Translations under genes and position numbers: made by a program
The notes under the pieces: generated by a model
Database searches by the model: none
The model's input: the letters and a program-made list of their open reading frames with translations, nothing else
Told to the model about the DNA's origin: nothing
Origin: Ligustrum vulgare
Lineage: Eukaryota > Streptophyta > Magnoliopsida > Lamiales > Oleaceae
Direction of reading: 5' to 3'
Assembly (NCBI GenBank): GCA_963555705.1
Contig: OY743169.1
Span: forward strand, 6,448,014-6,512,013
Length of the DNA stretch: 64,000 nt
Shown: positions 36,819-48,000 of the stretch, in pieces
How the letters are laid out: each line of letters starts with the position of its first letter
Position numbering within the stretch: the first letter of the stretch is position 1

Positions 36819-37596
36819 TAATTTCGTCCTCGAAATTAAACTTACTTGATCTTTGATATCTGGATATTTAACCAGAACTTCTTCTTCTTTATCTTATGTA
36901 GCATCATCGCTACCATATTTAACCCACTGGACTTTGACTAAAAGCATCTCTTTGTTTCTTAAGAACATGGACTTTTCTATCAATAATAGACATATGTGTC
37001 AACTCAAAAATTCTTCTGAATCATAAGTGACTGAAATTCATCATTCTTTGAATTCTAAAAACAACATAACTTATTTCATAATCTTCATACAGTATCACCT
37101 TCAGTTCTCATCATCACATTATTTCTTACAATCATCTATTGTACTTTTATACTCAAATGACCTTACGTCTATTATCATTATCTTACATAATCGCAAACAT
37201 TAAATCACATGTCTCCAATTTCTCATTTTTTGAAAAAATGGCTATTCCTCAAATGGCATCTCACTATCACTTATTCAATAATCCAAAATAACATCACGTC
37301 TCATTACTAATTTCTGTAAACCCAAAAAAAAAATTCTTTCTCTTATACATACTTATGAATTCTGATTCAATACGGTCCTTATTTTACTTTCCACGTATCA
37401 TCACACTATACCATGATTATCATTATTATAACAAAATATCAGTACCCATAATCCAAGAAAATATTCCAAATCTCCAATCAAATCTCATTTATCAATATAA
37501 TTAACACCGCATTAACTCTGTCTCCTCTTTTCATAAAAATAATCCCTGCTTTCTTGCTGGAAACCAAAATCACGCGGATTCACTCAGATCCTTTAT

Positions 37597-37608
37597 GCTT
37601 TTAAATAG
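37597..37608 (+). promoter_or_regulatory. GCTTTTAAATAG motif before the cysteine-rich ORF
   Basis: It lies about 33 bases before the ATG at 37641. A near-identical motif, GCTTTAAATAG, lies at 38404-38414 before the LOG ORF. It could be a TATA box or, if the cassette is virus-derived, a relic of a subgenomic RNA promoter. The sequence alone does not decide between these. Confidence 0.35.
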
Positions 37609-37640
37609 TTCATGCTGGGAAGAGGTTGAATCATCAAACA

Positions 37641-38192
37641 ATGGATATCATTCTTTCTAACATTCGCAAGTATTATTCCAATCTTCCTATGAATGATCTG
37701 AGAAAAATTTATAGAATTAGGCTCGAAAGATTGAGGTTGCTGATGGCTCATGGTATTCCAGAAGATGTTCGCTGGTTGATCGAAGCAAAAGTTCGACTAG
37801 CTGGTGAATTACCATCGACATTTCCAAAACATATGCCTGGTTTAGGCAAAAGCACGTTTGCAAAGAAACGAAGAGCAAAAAGACTGGGTGGTTGCTACAA
37901 ATGTGCTCGTTGGAACTGTAATACTCGTTGCAAATCAGTAGGATATTCTTCTACTAATCGGGATGATAAAATCGAATTCATAAAGGGTGGACTGAGTAAG
38001 GAGTCTTTGGATGATATTCGACTGACTCTTGAGATGCACCCAAGTGGTTATGTGCAACGTGAACTTCTCTCCTTATACGCTCAGTTTAACGAGGACAAAA
38101 ATCATTATAGTCTCCAAAATATAATAGCAAAAGATCCTGTTTGCCAGTCTGTTTTACAAAATGAGGCTTCTGGCAGTTCAGCAATGATATAA
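37641..38192 (+). CDS. Virus-like cysteine-rich nucleic-acid-binding protein
   Basis: An intact 183-residue ORF whose first ATG is at 37641. Residues 70-82 form a basic patch (KSTFAKKRRAKRL), followed at once by four cysteines, C85-x2-C88-x4-C93-x3-C97 (CYKCARWNCNTRC), and then an IEFIKGGLS segment. This order of an arginine/lysine-rich run, a compact Cys cluster and an F(I/V)xxG tail is the signature of the nucleic-acid-binding proteins at the 3' end of carlavirus and vitivirus (Betaflexiviridae) genomes, some of which suppress RNA silencing. Those proteins are usually near 100-130 residues; here an extra N-terminal helical, Arg/Leu-rich section (1-55) and a C-terminal tail are present. It lies 296 bp upstream of the LOG ORF on the same strand, inside an LTR element of opposite polarity. 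No stops or frameshifts. The family call is by motif; a plant zinc-binding protein of convergent form is the alternative. Confidence 0.6.
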   Translation: MDIILSNIRKYYSNLPMNDLRKIYRIRLERLRLLMAHGIPEDVRWLIEAKVRLAGELPSTFPKHMPGLGKSTFAKKRRAKRLGGCYKCARWNCNTRCKSVGYSSTNRDDKIEFIKGGLSKESLDDIRLTLEMHPSGYVQRELLSLYAQFNEDKNHYSLQNIIAKDPVCQSVLQNEASGSSAMI

Positions 38193-38403
38193 GGTAAATC
38201 TTTTGATACGCATTTAAAATATTTTGCTGTTTTCTTTCACGCGTTTTGGAAATAAAATATATTTTCCTTTCTCGAGGTTTGATAAAGCTGGAAATAATTC
38301 ACCGAAAGGTGATATCTTTGGTAAAATAGTCAAAAGTTGTCCGATTTTGTCAAAAGTAAATCTTTACTTTTTCAGAATCAATCAAAAACAGTAAATTTTT
38401 CTG

Positions 38404-38414
38404 GCTTTAAATAG
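38404..38414 (+). promoter_or_regulatory. GCTTTAAATAG motif before the LOG ORF
   Basis: It lies 75 bases upstream of the ATG at 38489 and matches the motif before the neighbouring ORF at 37597-37608. It is placed well for a TATA box, with a CT-rich leader downstream (TCTTCTTCGTAAGTTTTTCC). Confidence 0.4.
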
Positions 38415-38488
38415 CCAAACATATTTCATAGTTCAGGCATCCCAAAATCACATCTTCTTCGTAAGTTTTTCCTTCTTTACTATCAAAG

Positions 38489-39142
38489 ATGGAAGCACGA
38501 AATCTTCGACAGATCAAAACTATTTGTGTATTTTGTGGATCAAAAGTAGGGAAAGGCTTCGGTTATCTAGAAGCGGCTGTAGATCTTGGAAAGAAACTGG
38601 GGGAAAAAGGTATCACTCTTGTGTATGGGGGTGGTATCAGTGGTCTAATGGGTTGTGTTTCCCAATCTGCTCTTGCAGAGAAATCAAAAGTAATCGGTGT
38701 CATACCTGTCCCTTTGGTAGATGTTGCAGGAAAAACACGAGGGCATGAAGTTCAAACCTTATCCATCCATGAACGCATAACTTGTATGCTATATGGTTCT
38801 GATGCCTTTATAGCCCTGCCCGGAGGTTTTGGTACCTTAGAAGAAATCTTTAACATTACCTCGTGGGCTCAACTAGATCTCCATACTAAGCCTATTGGGC
38901 TTCTGAATGTTAACAATTTCTTTGATGGTTTGTTAACCTTTCTTGATTATTCTGTGGAACAGGGATTCATCTCTCCATTTTTCAGAAGGCTTCTTATTTC
39001 TGCTCCTACTATTGATGAACTACTGGATAAGCTGCAGTCATATATCTCAATACAAGATCCAGCAGGAGTTAAGATAGATTGGTCGCAAGGAAGGGGAATC
39101 AAGCGAAAATGGAGTCCGGTTAATGTAAATTTAACTCTGTGA
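38489..39142 (+). CDS. LOG-type cytokinin riboside 5'-monophosphate phosphoribohydrolase
   Basis: An intact, intronless 217-residue ORF. LOG enzymes release active cytokinin bases from their nucleotides in one step, in the cytosol or nucleus. The family motifs are clear: TICVFCGSKVGK (11-22), LVYGGGISGLMG (44-55), VIGVIP (68-73), FIALPGGFGTLEE (107-119, the PGGxGTxxE phosphoribosyl-binding motif), and WAQLDLHTKPIGLLN followed by GFISP. Length is normal for plant LOG. The segment after the conserved HER (94-96) reads ITCM where plant LOG proteins normally have KA(A/E)M, so an active-site edge has changed. Plant LOG genes normally have several introns, so an intronless copy implies an RNA intermediate or a non-host source. 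It lies antisense within an LTR retrotransposon, downstream of a virus-like ORF. It is probably expressible, but activity is uncertain. Confidence 0.9.
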   Translation: MEARNLRQIKTICVFCGSKVGKGFGYLEAAVDLGKKLGEKGITLVYGGGISGLMGCVSQSALAEKSKVIGVIPVPLVDVAGKTRGHEVQTLSIHERITCMLYGSDAFIALPGGFGTLEEIFNITSWAQLDLHTKPIGLLNVNNFFDGLLTFLDYSVEQGFISPFFRRLLISAPTIDELLDKLQSYISIQDPAGVKIDWSQGRGIKRKWSPVNVNLTL

Positions 39143-39151
39143 ATCTTAGAA

Positions 39152-39378
39152 TAGGTGGGGGTAGAGTACGGAGTATTCTCACTCTCGAGACACCCCTCCA
39201 TTTACTAGGATTTCTTAATGTTTAAATCTTGTGTGTACCTCAAAGGTTCCAGGTGGTAGATTACGGAGTATTCTTACTCTCGAAACACACCTCTTTGAAG
39301 GTTTTTTCTTTATATCCTCAAAAGATCAGAGGTGGTAGGATACGGCTACTCCGGAAACACATCTCTCATTCTGAGGAT
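39152..39378 (+). repeat. Three related hairpin-like repeats downstream of LOG
   Basis: Three units (39152-39202, 39240-39300 and 39319-39378) share GGTGGTAG(A/G)(G/T)TACGG, then ACTCTCGAAACAC (or variants). In each, a GGTG-containing left arm can pair with a CACC- or CACATC-containing right arm; the second also pairs CAAAG with CTTTG. They begin 10 bases after the LOG stop. Their role is unknown; a structured 3' UTR is a reasonable guess. Confidence 0.6.
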
Positions 39379-39464
39379 CTTTCCATGTTTTTCTCTTATG
39401 CTTTCATGTGTTTCATGTATTTCCTTTCCAGTGTGACTCTTGTGTGTTCTCCTTATGAGAAAAT

Positions 39465-39470
39465 AATAAA
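39465..39470 (+). terminator. Possible polyadenylation signal of the LOG transcript
   Basis: AATAAA in AAATAATAAAATCTC, about 320 bases after the LOG stop codon and beyond the three hairpin-like repeats. Confidence 0.4.
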
Positions 39471-39504
39471 ATCTCTGCTATCATCTTCTAAATCTCGTTT
39501 GTGA

Positions 39505-41604
39505 TGTAAATGAACTTGCATGTCTAACCTTAATTCCTTTAGTGGATGCTTATCATATCATGCTCTTAATTCCAAATGATAAAATTCTGGACAGAGTCTC
39601 CCTTGTAATTTGGACTTATCCAAACCATAAGCATACTTCATAACTCACAATAATAACTAACTCCACATTTGATCACAACGATCTAAAAATTGACCACAAT
39701 TTCATCAAACTTCAATATCATAAAAAATATTCCAGAAAATCAATTCATAATTCCTCAACATAGAAATTTCAAATCATAGTCGTCAATATCACAATATCAC
39801 TTTCTTCAATACCTTAATTGGCTCAAAAGATTACTCATACTTATAAATATAAGTCATAAATCATATTCCCAAAATTTAATCACAAGGCCAAAGTTCATAA
39901 TAAATTTCTCTTCAATATAGAGGCATAATTCACTTACTCAACATAATATCCATTACTTAATTCCCAATAACCAAATATTTAAATCTCTAACTTCATAATG
40001 CTTCTCATAAAAGTCTCATTAAAATCATATCACTTACAATCTTAACATCTCATAAAACTTCATAAAATTGGCTCGCTATTTCTCATTAAATCTAAATGAT
40101 AGATAATCTGAACATATTTCTAATCATTTCTGTTGACTTCTCATACTTAGTGCCATGTCTAAAATCAATTATGCAAAGTCCATCTAGGGTTCATCATTTC
40201 TAACTCGAGGACAACAATTATTTTGAAAATCATTCTTAAGTCATATTATTCCCATTATGCTCAACACCCGTTCTCTTTCTTTCTTTTCTTTCTGATTTTT
40301 TTTTTCTTTTCAGAATTGAAACTTGAAGAGTGGTACCAATAATCATCCACAGTTTTTCCTTGCTTTTAAGCAAAGGTAGTGATAAAGGGATAAATTATTG
40401 AACCGAAAATCGAAACTTGAAGAGGAAGTACTAATAACCATCCACAGTTTTTCCCTTGTTTTTACACAAAGGTAGTGATAAAGGGATAAATTATTGTACG
40501 AATTCATTATTAATTTTGTTTGTTTAATATATTATTCCATATATTTTTGGCAAAAGTTACGAACCAACTTATTTTTCTAATTTAGTCAGTCTTACTAAGC
40601 TTAATATGAACCAAAATTCATATCAATATCCTCTATGTCTCATGATTCTACATTAAAAGGAATAAATTAGAATTCAGGCTTCTATCAATTCATATCATAC
40701 TCAACATGTATATTTCACTTAAAGATTCATAATATATGAAGATTTCATACTTAACATGTCTTAATAAAATCGTAAATGACTTGCAAAGCATATAACATAC
40801 CTGGTTCGAGGAGTCAATACGTGGAGAGTGACATAGTAGAGTGATGAGTTAAAATATTTCATATAATCTTATTTTCCTTTAATCAACAATAATTTAATGT
40901 GGTTGTATCCAAATCAACATTTTCTTGAATCATAATTCCTAATTAATCACAGTCTTCAAAACAAATTCAATATCGATATAGTAATTATCTCCCCATCAAT
41001 AATTAATAACTTAACCCAAATAAAATTTATCGTCAAATCTTATTTTCCTTTAGTCCCCGAACTTCTAGAAATTTATCAAAGATATCAATATAAACATCAT
41101 ATCACTAACTAATTATATTCCATAAAATTTTCAGGACATTACAAACTCCCCTGCTTAAAATGAATTTTGTCCTTGAAATTCGCACATCAAATTTCATCAT
41201 GCTTTTCAAAATCATAACCATACTTGACATGTGAAAATTCAAATTTTCTTATCATAAAGCAAGCTTTTAAAGTCATGCCAATAGACTAACTTTTCATTTC
41301 ATCACATGTGTAAAAAATGTGCAAATCTTTACATTGTTTTAAACTCATAAATCTTATAAAATAATTAACCCAACTAAAATTTCAAGGTCAAATACATTAA
41401 AGAAGAAACTAAACTCTAGAAAATTTTGAAAATATGTCTTTGAAAAATAATTTCCCAGATTTTTTTTATATAATGAATAGTGATTTCGTTCACTGTTCAT
41501 CATGAATAGCACGTCGTTTTACTGTTCACGTGAATAGTGATTTTTTTTTTTTTTTTTTAAGAAATAAAATTTCAAAATCTACAGAATCGTTTTTAAAACT
41601 CTTT
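39505..41604. other. Interior of the LTR element without ORFs
   Basis: About 2.1 kb of very AT-rich sequence with no reading frame of note on either strand and no gag or pol motif. It includes a direct duplication at 40317-40495. Confidence 0.6.
40317..40495. repeat. Tandem duplication of about 90 bp
   Basis: Two units (40317-40400 and 40411-40495) share GAAACTTGAAGAG, CATCCACAGTTTTTCC and GGTAGTGATAAAGGGATAAA. Confidence 0.85.
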
Positions 41605-41616
41605 GCTCTGATACCA
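41605..41616 (-). other. Primer-binding site, initiator tRNA-Met type
   Basis: GCTCTGATACCA on the + strand is the reverse of TGGTATCAGAGC. It lies two bases from the LTR starting at 41619. This fixes the polarity of the retrotransposon as minus. Confidence 0.92.
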
Positions 41617-41618
41617 AC

Positions 41619-43439
41619 TGTGACGACCCGAATTCTCGACCATTCGAGTGCCACTAAAAGTGACTCATATCATATTATCGAGACTTAAATAGTAATGTAA
41701 AATTTTTCAAAAGAATAATTAGACTCCCATAATTTTATTTCATGAATAAAAATAAAACATAATTTTCTTACATAAAGTTCAACATAATTATCTCATCAAT
41801 CTTAACCACTTTTGACACTTCCATGTTGACCGCCTCGAACCTTCAATTATCTGAAAATGGTAAATATCGTGGAGTGAGATTTATAAAATCCCAGTAAGTA
41901 TACCAAGCATAATTTTCTTTTGAAAGCATATGGATCATTTTCATCATAACATAGGATAGGATCGAAATCCTCACAAACATAGAGAGACACAAGAATTTTA
42001 CCGAACTTAGATGGCAAGAATTCTTATGTGTAGCGCTACTAAACTCCGGTCCCCTTAGCATAATCATAAACATATCATATGGGACCCATAGCAATCTTGT
42101 GAGATTGATTTCATAGCAATGATCCAAACATTTTCGTAAAAACATAAGGTATATTTACTTTTCATAAAAACATACTTACTTTTCTTAAAAACATAAGGTA
42201 TTTTACTTTTCATAAAAAACATACTTACTTTTCTTAAAAACATAAGATATTTTACTTTTCATAAAAACATACTTACTTTTCTTAAAAACATAAGGTGTAT
42301 TTACCTTTCATAAAAACATACTTACTTTTCATAAAAACATAAGGTATACTTACTTTTCATAAAAACATAAGGTAATACCTTTCATAAAAACATACTTACT
42401 TTTCATAAAAACATAAGATATACTTACCGTTTAAAAGATTAAAATGAAGTGTAGTAGTAAATGGACCAAAACTTTCTTGACCACCTTGAATTTCTCTTAC
42501 TTGTGGATTTTGTCAAGAGATTGGAAATAAGTGTATATGTGTAGAGTTGTGTGTAAAAGAGATGGATTTATATAGATGTGTAAAGTTGGCATAATGTAAA
42601 CATCATCATTCAATTCTATTAATTTTAACACATCCTTTTCTTAAAGTAAAGCACCATTCATATACTTTTCTATATTTATACAAATATTATGCTCTTCATG
42701 ATTACATATAATGGAGTCTTATCAACCATTCATATACTTTTCCATATTTATACAAATATTATGCTCTTCATAATTACATATAATGGAGTCTTATCAACCA
42801 TTCATATACTTTTCCATATTTATACAAATATTATGTTCTTCATGATTACATATAATAGAATCTTATCAACCATTCATATACTTTACCATATTTATACAAA
42901 TATTATGCTCTTCATGATTACATATAATGGAGTCTTATCAACCATTCATATACTTTTCCATATTTATACAAATATTATACTCTTCATGATTACATATAAT
43001 GGAATCTTATCAACCATTCATATACTTTACCATATTTATACAAATATTATGCTCTTCATGATTACATATAATGGAACCTCTCATGCTTGCATATATTTTC
43101 TTAATTTCAAAAATAAAAATAATTTGTCATGATTAAGGTCTAAATAAATTTTAACATCCAATTAAGTCCCTAAATTTACAATTTGAGGACCGAAATTGAT
43201 ATTTTGAAAGTTGAGGGACTAAAATCAATACTTTTGAAAATAATACTTTGAATAATTAATTCAAATAATATAATTTTAGAAATTCGGACATTTAATTTAA
43301 AATCTAACAATCTCGATATTTCTTGACTTGGCTAGACGAACACGTCGCGGTGTTAACTTCAAAATAATGGGTGAAATAGTAGCGACACGATTTTCTATTA
43401 AAATAATTATTAATCGCGTAAAAATTCTTGATCGCTACA
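41619..43439 (-). repeat. 5' LTR of the retrotransposon (element sense is minus)
   Basis: 1,821 bp, TG...CA, about 99% identical to the 34932-36801 copy by eye. It is followed by the ATATC target-site copy at 43440-43444. Confidence 0.95.
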
Positions 43440-43444
43440 ATATC

Positions 43445-44831
43445 AATTTTGCACAAAGTGAGGGAAATGGAGGCGTGGGGTGTATTGAATTGTCAAATCA
43501 GCATGTCAACATGATTTCTAAATTAGACATGGGTGTTGACAATGTATAATTATTTTTCCGTCATGTCAGCATGACACGGGAGCACTGGAGAACCAAAAAA
43601 AAAAAATAGACACTGTCTAATTTAATGATGTGACAGACTTTTTATAGTTAGATATCTTCTTATTGGAGATTTTCTAATGGAAGAGTACAAGCTCAAAATC
43701 ATCAACCACACTCCCTTGACTCTACACCCTTATTTGGTTTAGATTAAAATTAGATTTTTAGTAGATAATGATAAAGTTAACGAGATACGTGGTTAAAAAT
43801 TGTAGACTACATAGAACAAACCATGATGATTAGAAGGGAGAGAGGTCGGCAAGGTTCAAGTAGCCGAAATTATATCCCTCAATTATTTATTTGAAAAAAA
43901 AGAACATTTTTATTATTACATTTCATTTCATTCTTATCAAGATTCTTCAATTAAAGTAATCTAGGATAATGACTTGTTAGATTAATGTGATATGTACAAC
44001 CATTGACTTTGCATGCTTCCAAAATATATTAACAAAATTATTTACATTTTTTGTAATAATTTTCTCTCTATAGAATCCACATAAAAAAATAAAGAAAAGT
44101 AATAAAGGGAGTCCAAGACATCATTGGACCGATTTGCCCAAATAAATCTTAACCGGCAAGCAAATAAGAACAAAAACGTGCATGTACAGACTACAGTGTA
44201 ATAAACAAATATTTGGTGTGTCCCTTATATATGGTTCAGACTTCAGTGGTTTGCTACAGTGTTAGTCTGGTAGAGGTCAAATAAGAACAAAAACCATGGT
44301 TTGCTACCGTGGTAAAGGTCAAAAATTGTAGGCGGCTTTATGATGAGATTTATTGGTGGGTCCCATGTAGTCAACGGTACTGTAGCAGAAATTGGCAAAA
44401 AAAAATGGTATTAACTGGTGGCCAATCAGAAGCTTAATGTCATCATGAAATTGATTATATTAAGCCCCTGTTTGATAAAATTTGTTCATAAAAGTGACAT
44501 TTTATTCAGCAATTTTTAAAAAGGTCAAAAAATCTGGCTAGTCAAAAATTCATTACTCATCATTTTTTACTTTTCAAAATATTGTCACGTCATTATTTAT
44601 AAACAAGTATTATCAACTTTTAATCCAAAAAAACAAAGATCAGTGTAGAACACGATTCACGAGAACTACAAAAGAAAGGATTAATCTATTCAGATGAGGG
44701 GTTCACGAATATTTTATTATGTGTGAACCCACTTCCCATGTAAGGATTAGTCAACGTGTTTGTACAAATAACCTGACTAAGAAAGAAATGAAAAGCTTTG
44801 GACCGGTATATCTAAAAGTCTATGCAATATG
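43445..44831. other. Gene-free spacer between the two LTR elements
   Basis: AT-rich with no supportable gene. Short fragments of MITE-like families begin around 43735 (TTTGGTTTAGATTAAAATTAG) and 44465 (CCCCTGTTTGATAAAATTTG). ACAGTGTTAGTCTGGTAGAGG near 44260 precedes a short repeated phrase (ACAAAAACCATGGTTTGCTA). Confidence 0.45.
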
Positions 44832-44836
44832 AATAT

Positions 44837-45080
44837 TGTAGAAAACTACACGTATATATATTCTTATATATGTTCAACCAATTAATCAAGAAGAAAAGAA
44901 GAAGAAGAAGAAAGAAAGAGAGATGCGAGGCAACCCTAAAACGAATTGTCAAGAAAAATATATTGAATTAATCATAATATTCAAAACTATATATAAACAC
45001 AATACAATCTAAACTAGGAAAGCTATAATTAGGAAAGCTACTATAATTATAATAAACTAATTATACTAATTATTCTAACA
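44837..45080 (-). repeat. 3' LTR of the copia element
   Basis: 244 bp, TG...CA. A GAAGAAGAAG tract differs in length from the other LTR. Confidence 0.93.
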
Positions 45081-45093
45081 TCCCCCCGCAAAC

Positions 45094-48000
45094 TCATGAT
45101 GCTATAGCAAGCAGCAGCGAGAGTTCGTCAAGTAAGAATCGAAAGCGGTGAGTCGGATGGGACTTTGTGAAGAAGTCTGCTAGCTGCAACGAGGAAGAGA
45201 CAAAAGGTAAGGCAATAATCACATGCTGAAGATGATGACGAACAAGATGACAGTCAATCTCAATGTGCTTCGTACGCTCGTGGAACACAGAATTGTGTGA
45301 GATTTGTATGGCACTCTTATTGTCACAATACAAGGGGGTGGAAGAGGAAAGGTGAACACCCATATCTGCAAGTATCCAACGTAACCACACAATCTCAGTA
45401 GTAGTGGAGGCCATGACACGATATTCTGCTTCAGTAGATGAGCGAGAAACTACTGATTTCTTCTTACTTTTCCAAGAGATAAGAGAATCATCCAAAAATA
45501 CACAAAAACCAGTAGTGGACTTAAGATCAGTTGGGTTCCCAGCCCAATCTGCATCGGAGTAAGCACGAAGCTCTAAAGAGGAGGTCGTTGGGAATAAAAG
45601 ACTCTGAAAACAAGAACCACGGAGATAGCGCAAGATCCGAACAACCGCTGCCCAGTGAACCATGGTAGGTGCTGAAACAAACTGACTAACAACATGCACA
45701 ACATAAGCAATGTCAGGCCTAGTGATGGTAAGATAAACAAGAGAACCAACAATAGTGCGATATAAATCAGGATCTGTTAATGGTTCACCATTAGAAGGTG
45801 AGTAACGAACATTAGTCTCAATAGGAGTATCAGCTGTTTTAGTATCAGTAAGACGAGCACGCTCAATGACATCTAAGGCATATTTAGACTGAGAGAGCAT
45901 ATAACATCTAGGAGAAGAAGCAACCTCAATCCCTAGAAAGTAGGATAAGTGACCCAAATCCTTCATTTCAAAAAGACGAGTCAATTCAGATTTTAGAATA
46001 GTTATCCCCACAACATCATCACCAGTAATGATCATGTCATCAACATACAACAGAAGGAGGATACGACCAGCTGGAGTAGACCTGCAGAACAAGGCGGAAT
46101 CATGATGGCTAAATGTAAAACCAAGAGAGAGAGAACAACTGTAGAGAACCTCTCAAACCAAGCACGAGGTGCTTGTTTGAGACCATATAAAGCTTTCTTG
46201 AGTTTGCAAACAAATCCGGGAGAATGAGGAACACCAGGTGGAGGAACCATATAAACATCTTCTTGAAGATTTCCATTCAAGAAGGCATTTTTAACATCCA
46301 TTTGAGAGAGACTCCACTGACAAACAGAAGCAACTGCGATAAGTGTACGTACAATAGTCATTTTTGCAACAGGGGCAAATGTCTCCTCAAAATCCAAGTC
46401 ATACTGTTGAGAAAATCCCTTAGCAACCAATCGAGTCTTATAACGCTCAACTGAACCATCAGATTTAGTCTTAATTTTATAGACCCAACGAGATCCAATA
46501 GCATGTTTACCCAGTGGTAAGGAAACTAATTTCCAAGTGTCTGTCTTATGTAGAGCAGAGAGTTCATCAGTCATAACCTGTTGCCAAAGGGGATCTAAAG
46601 CTGCTTCTTTATAGGAGGAAGGTTCAGAAAGCTTATGAATGGAAGACAAGAAACAAAAAAAGGATTCAGAGTAACAAGAATAATCAAAATCAGGTAAGTG
46701 AGTAGATTTACGTGTACGTTGAGGATATCGAGGAGGGGGAGACAGGGGATTCTCAGACTCAGATGGTGCTTGGGGAGCCATAGGAGAATGAAGGACATTC
46801 TGAGATGGCGCATGTGTACCTGTAGCATGTGACGAAAATGGAGAAGAGATAGTAGGAGTGGGTGTAGGTGGTCTAGCAATGTCGTCGGTGAATGGATCAA
46901 TACAAATGAGATCTAATGTAGTCATGTGAGAAGTATTATCAGTAATAGAAAAGAATGTAATGTGTTCAAGAAACACATCATTACGAGAGACATATAACTT
47001 GTGACTAACAAGATCAAAACATCGATAACCTTTTTGTCCCTCACCATATCCTAAGAAGACACAAATAGCTAAACGTGGAGTTAATTTACTACGTTCTGCT
47101 GTGGGACGAAGAACAAAACAAGTGCACCCAAAGACTTTTAAGATAGAATAATCAGGAGAATAACTAAACAAAGATTGAAATGGTGACAAACCAGATGTGT
47201 GAGAAGATGGTATCCTATTAATCAAATAGACAGCGATGAGAACGGTCTCTCCCCAAAATTCACTAGGTACCTTGGCAGATAGAAGAAGGGAACGAGCAGT
47301 TTCAATAATGTGTCTATACTTACGTTCAGCAACACCATTCTGTTTAGGAGTATCAGTACAGGAAGTTTGATGGATTGTACCATCAAGAGCAAGCAACTCA
47401 CGAAAATCAGTAAAAATATATTTCCCACCCAAATCACATAGAAAACATTTAATGATAGCAGAATGTTGAGTTTTAACGAGTACTCTGAATGAACGATAAA
47501 TAGAAAGAAATTCAGAACGTCGCTTCATAAGATATACCCAACAGTAACAACTACAATCATCAATAAAGGAAACATAATATCTGGACCCTCCTTTAGTAGA
47601 AACAGGAGGAGGGCCCCACACATCTGAGTGCACAAGATCAAATGATGCAACAGAAGAAGAAACACTACGAGGAAAAGGTAAAGCAGAGAATTTAACAAGT
47701 TTGCAACCACTACAATCAGAAATGTCATGAGGTTTCAAGTCTCCTAAACAACATTTAGAAGCTAAAAATTTTAAACGACTAGTAGACACATGTCCAAGGC
47801 GAGAATGCCATAAATAGAAATTAGAAGAAGAAGAATTCAAATGAAACAATGATAAGTCAATACTAGAGGCTGCAACATGCGCTGGTTTCAGACTATCCAG
47901 AACAGAAAGTCCGCTCTGCCTATGGCCTATCCAATCAGCTTCTGAGACTGCGGATCCTGTACATAATAAGAAGTAGAAGTAAAGTGAACAGAATGTCCAG

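Larger units (their letters stand above)
34932..43439 (-). mobile_element. LTR retrotransposon without gag-pol, carrying two antisense ORFs
   Basis: Both LTRs (34932-36801 and 41619-43439) start TGTGACGACCCG and end GATCGCTACA on the + strand. The element is flanked by a perfect ATATC duplication (34927-34931 and 43440-43444). The primer-binding site for initiator tRNA-Met (reverse of 41605-41616, TGGTATCAGAGC) and the purine-rich tract next to the other LTR (36802-36818 reversed, AAGGGGGTAAGTT) show that the element reads on the minus strand. By eye the LTRs differ by about 14 substitutions and one 49-bp indel, so the insertion is young. The 4.8-kb interior contains no recognisable gag, protease, reverse transcriptase or integrase. 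Instead, two intact ORFs lie on the opposite strand (37641-38192 and 38489-39142). It is therefore a non-autonomous, LARD-like element; the LTR ends and primer site fit Ty3/gypsy. Confidence 0.92.
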
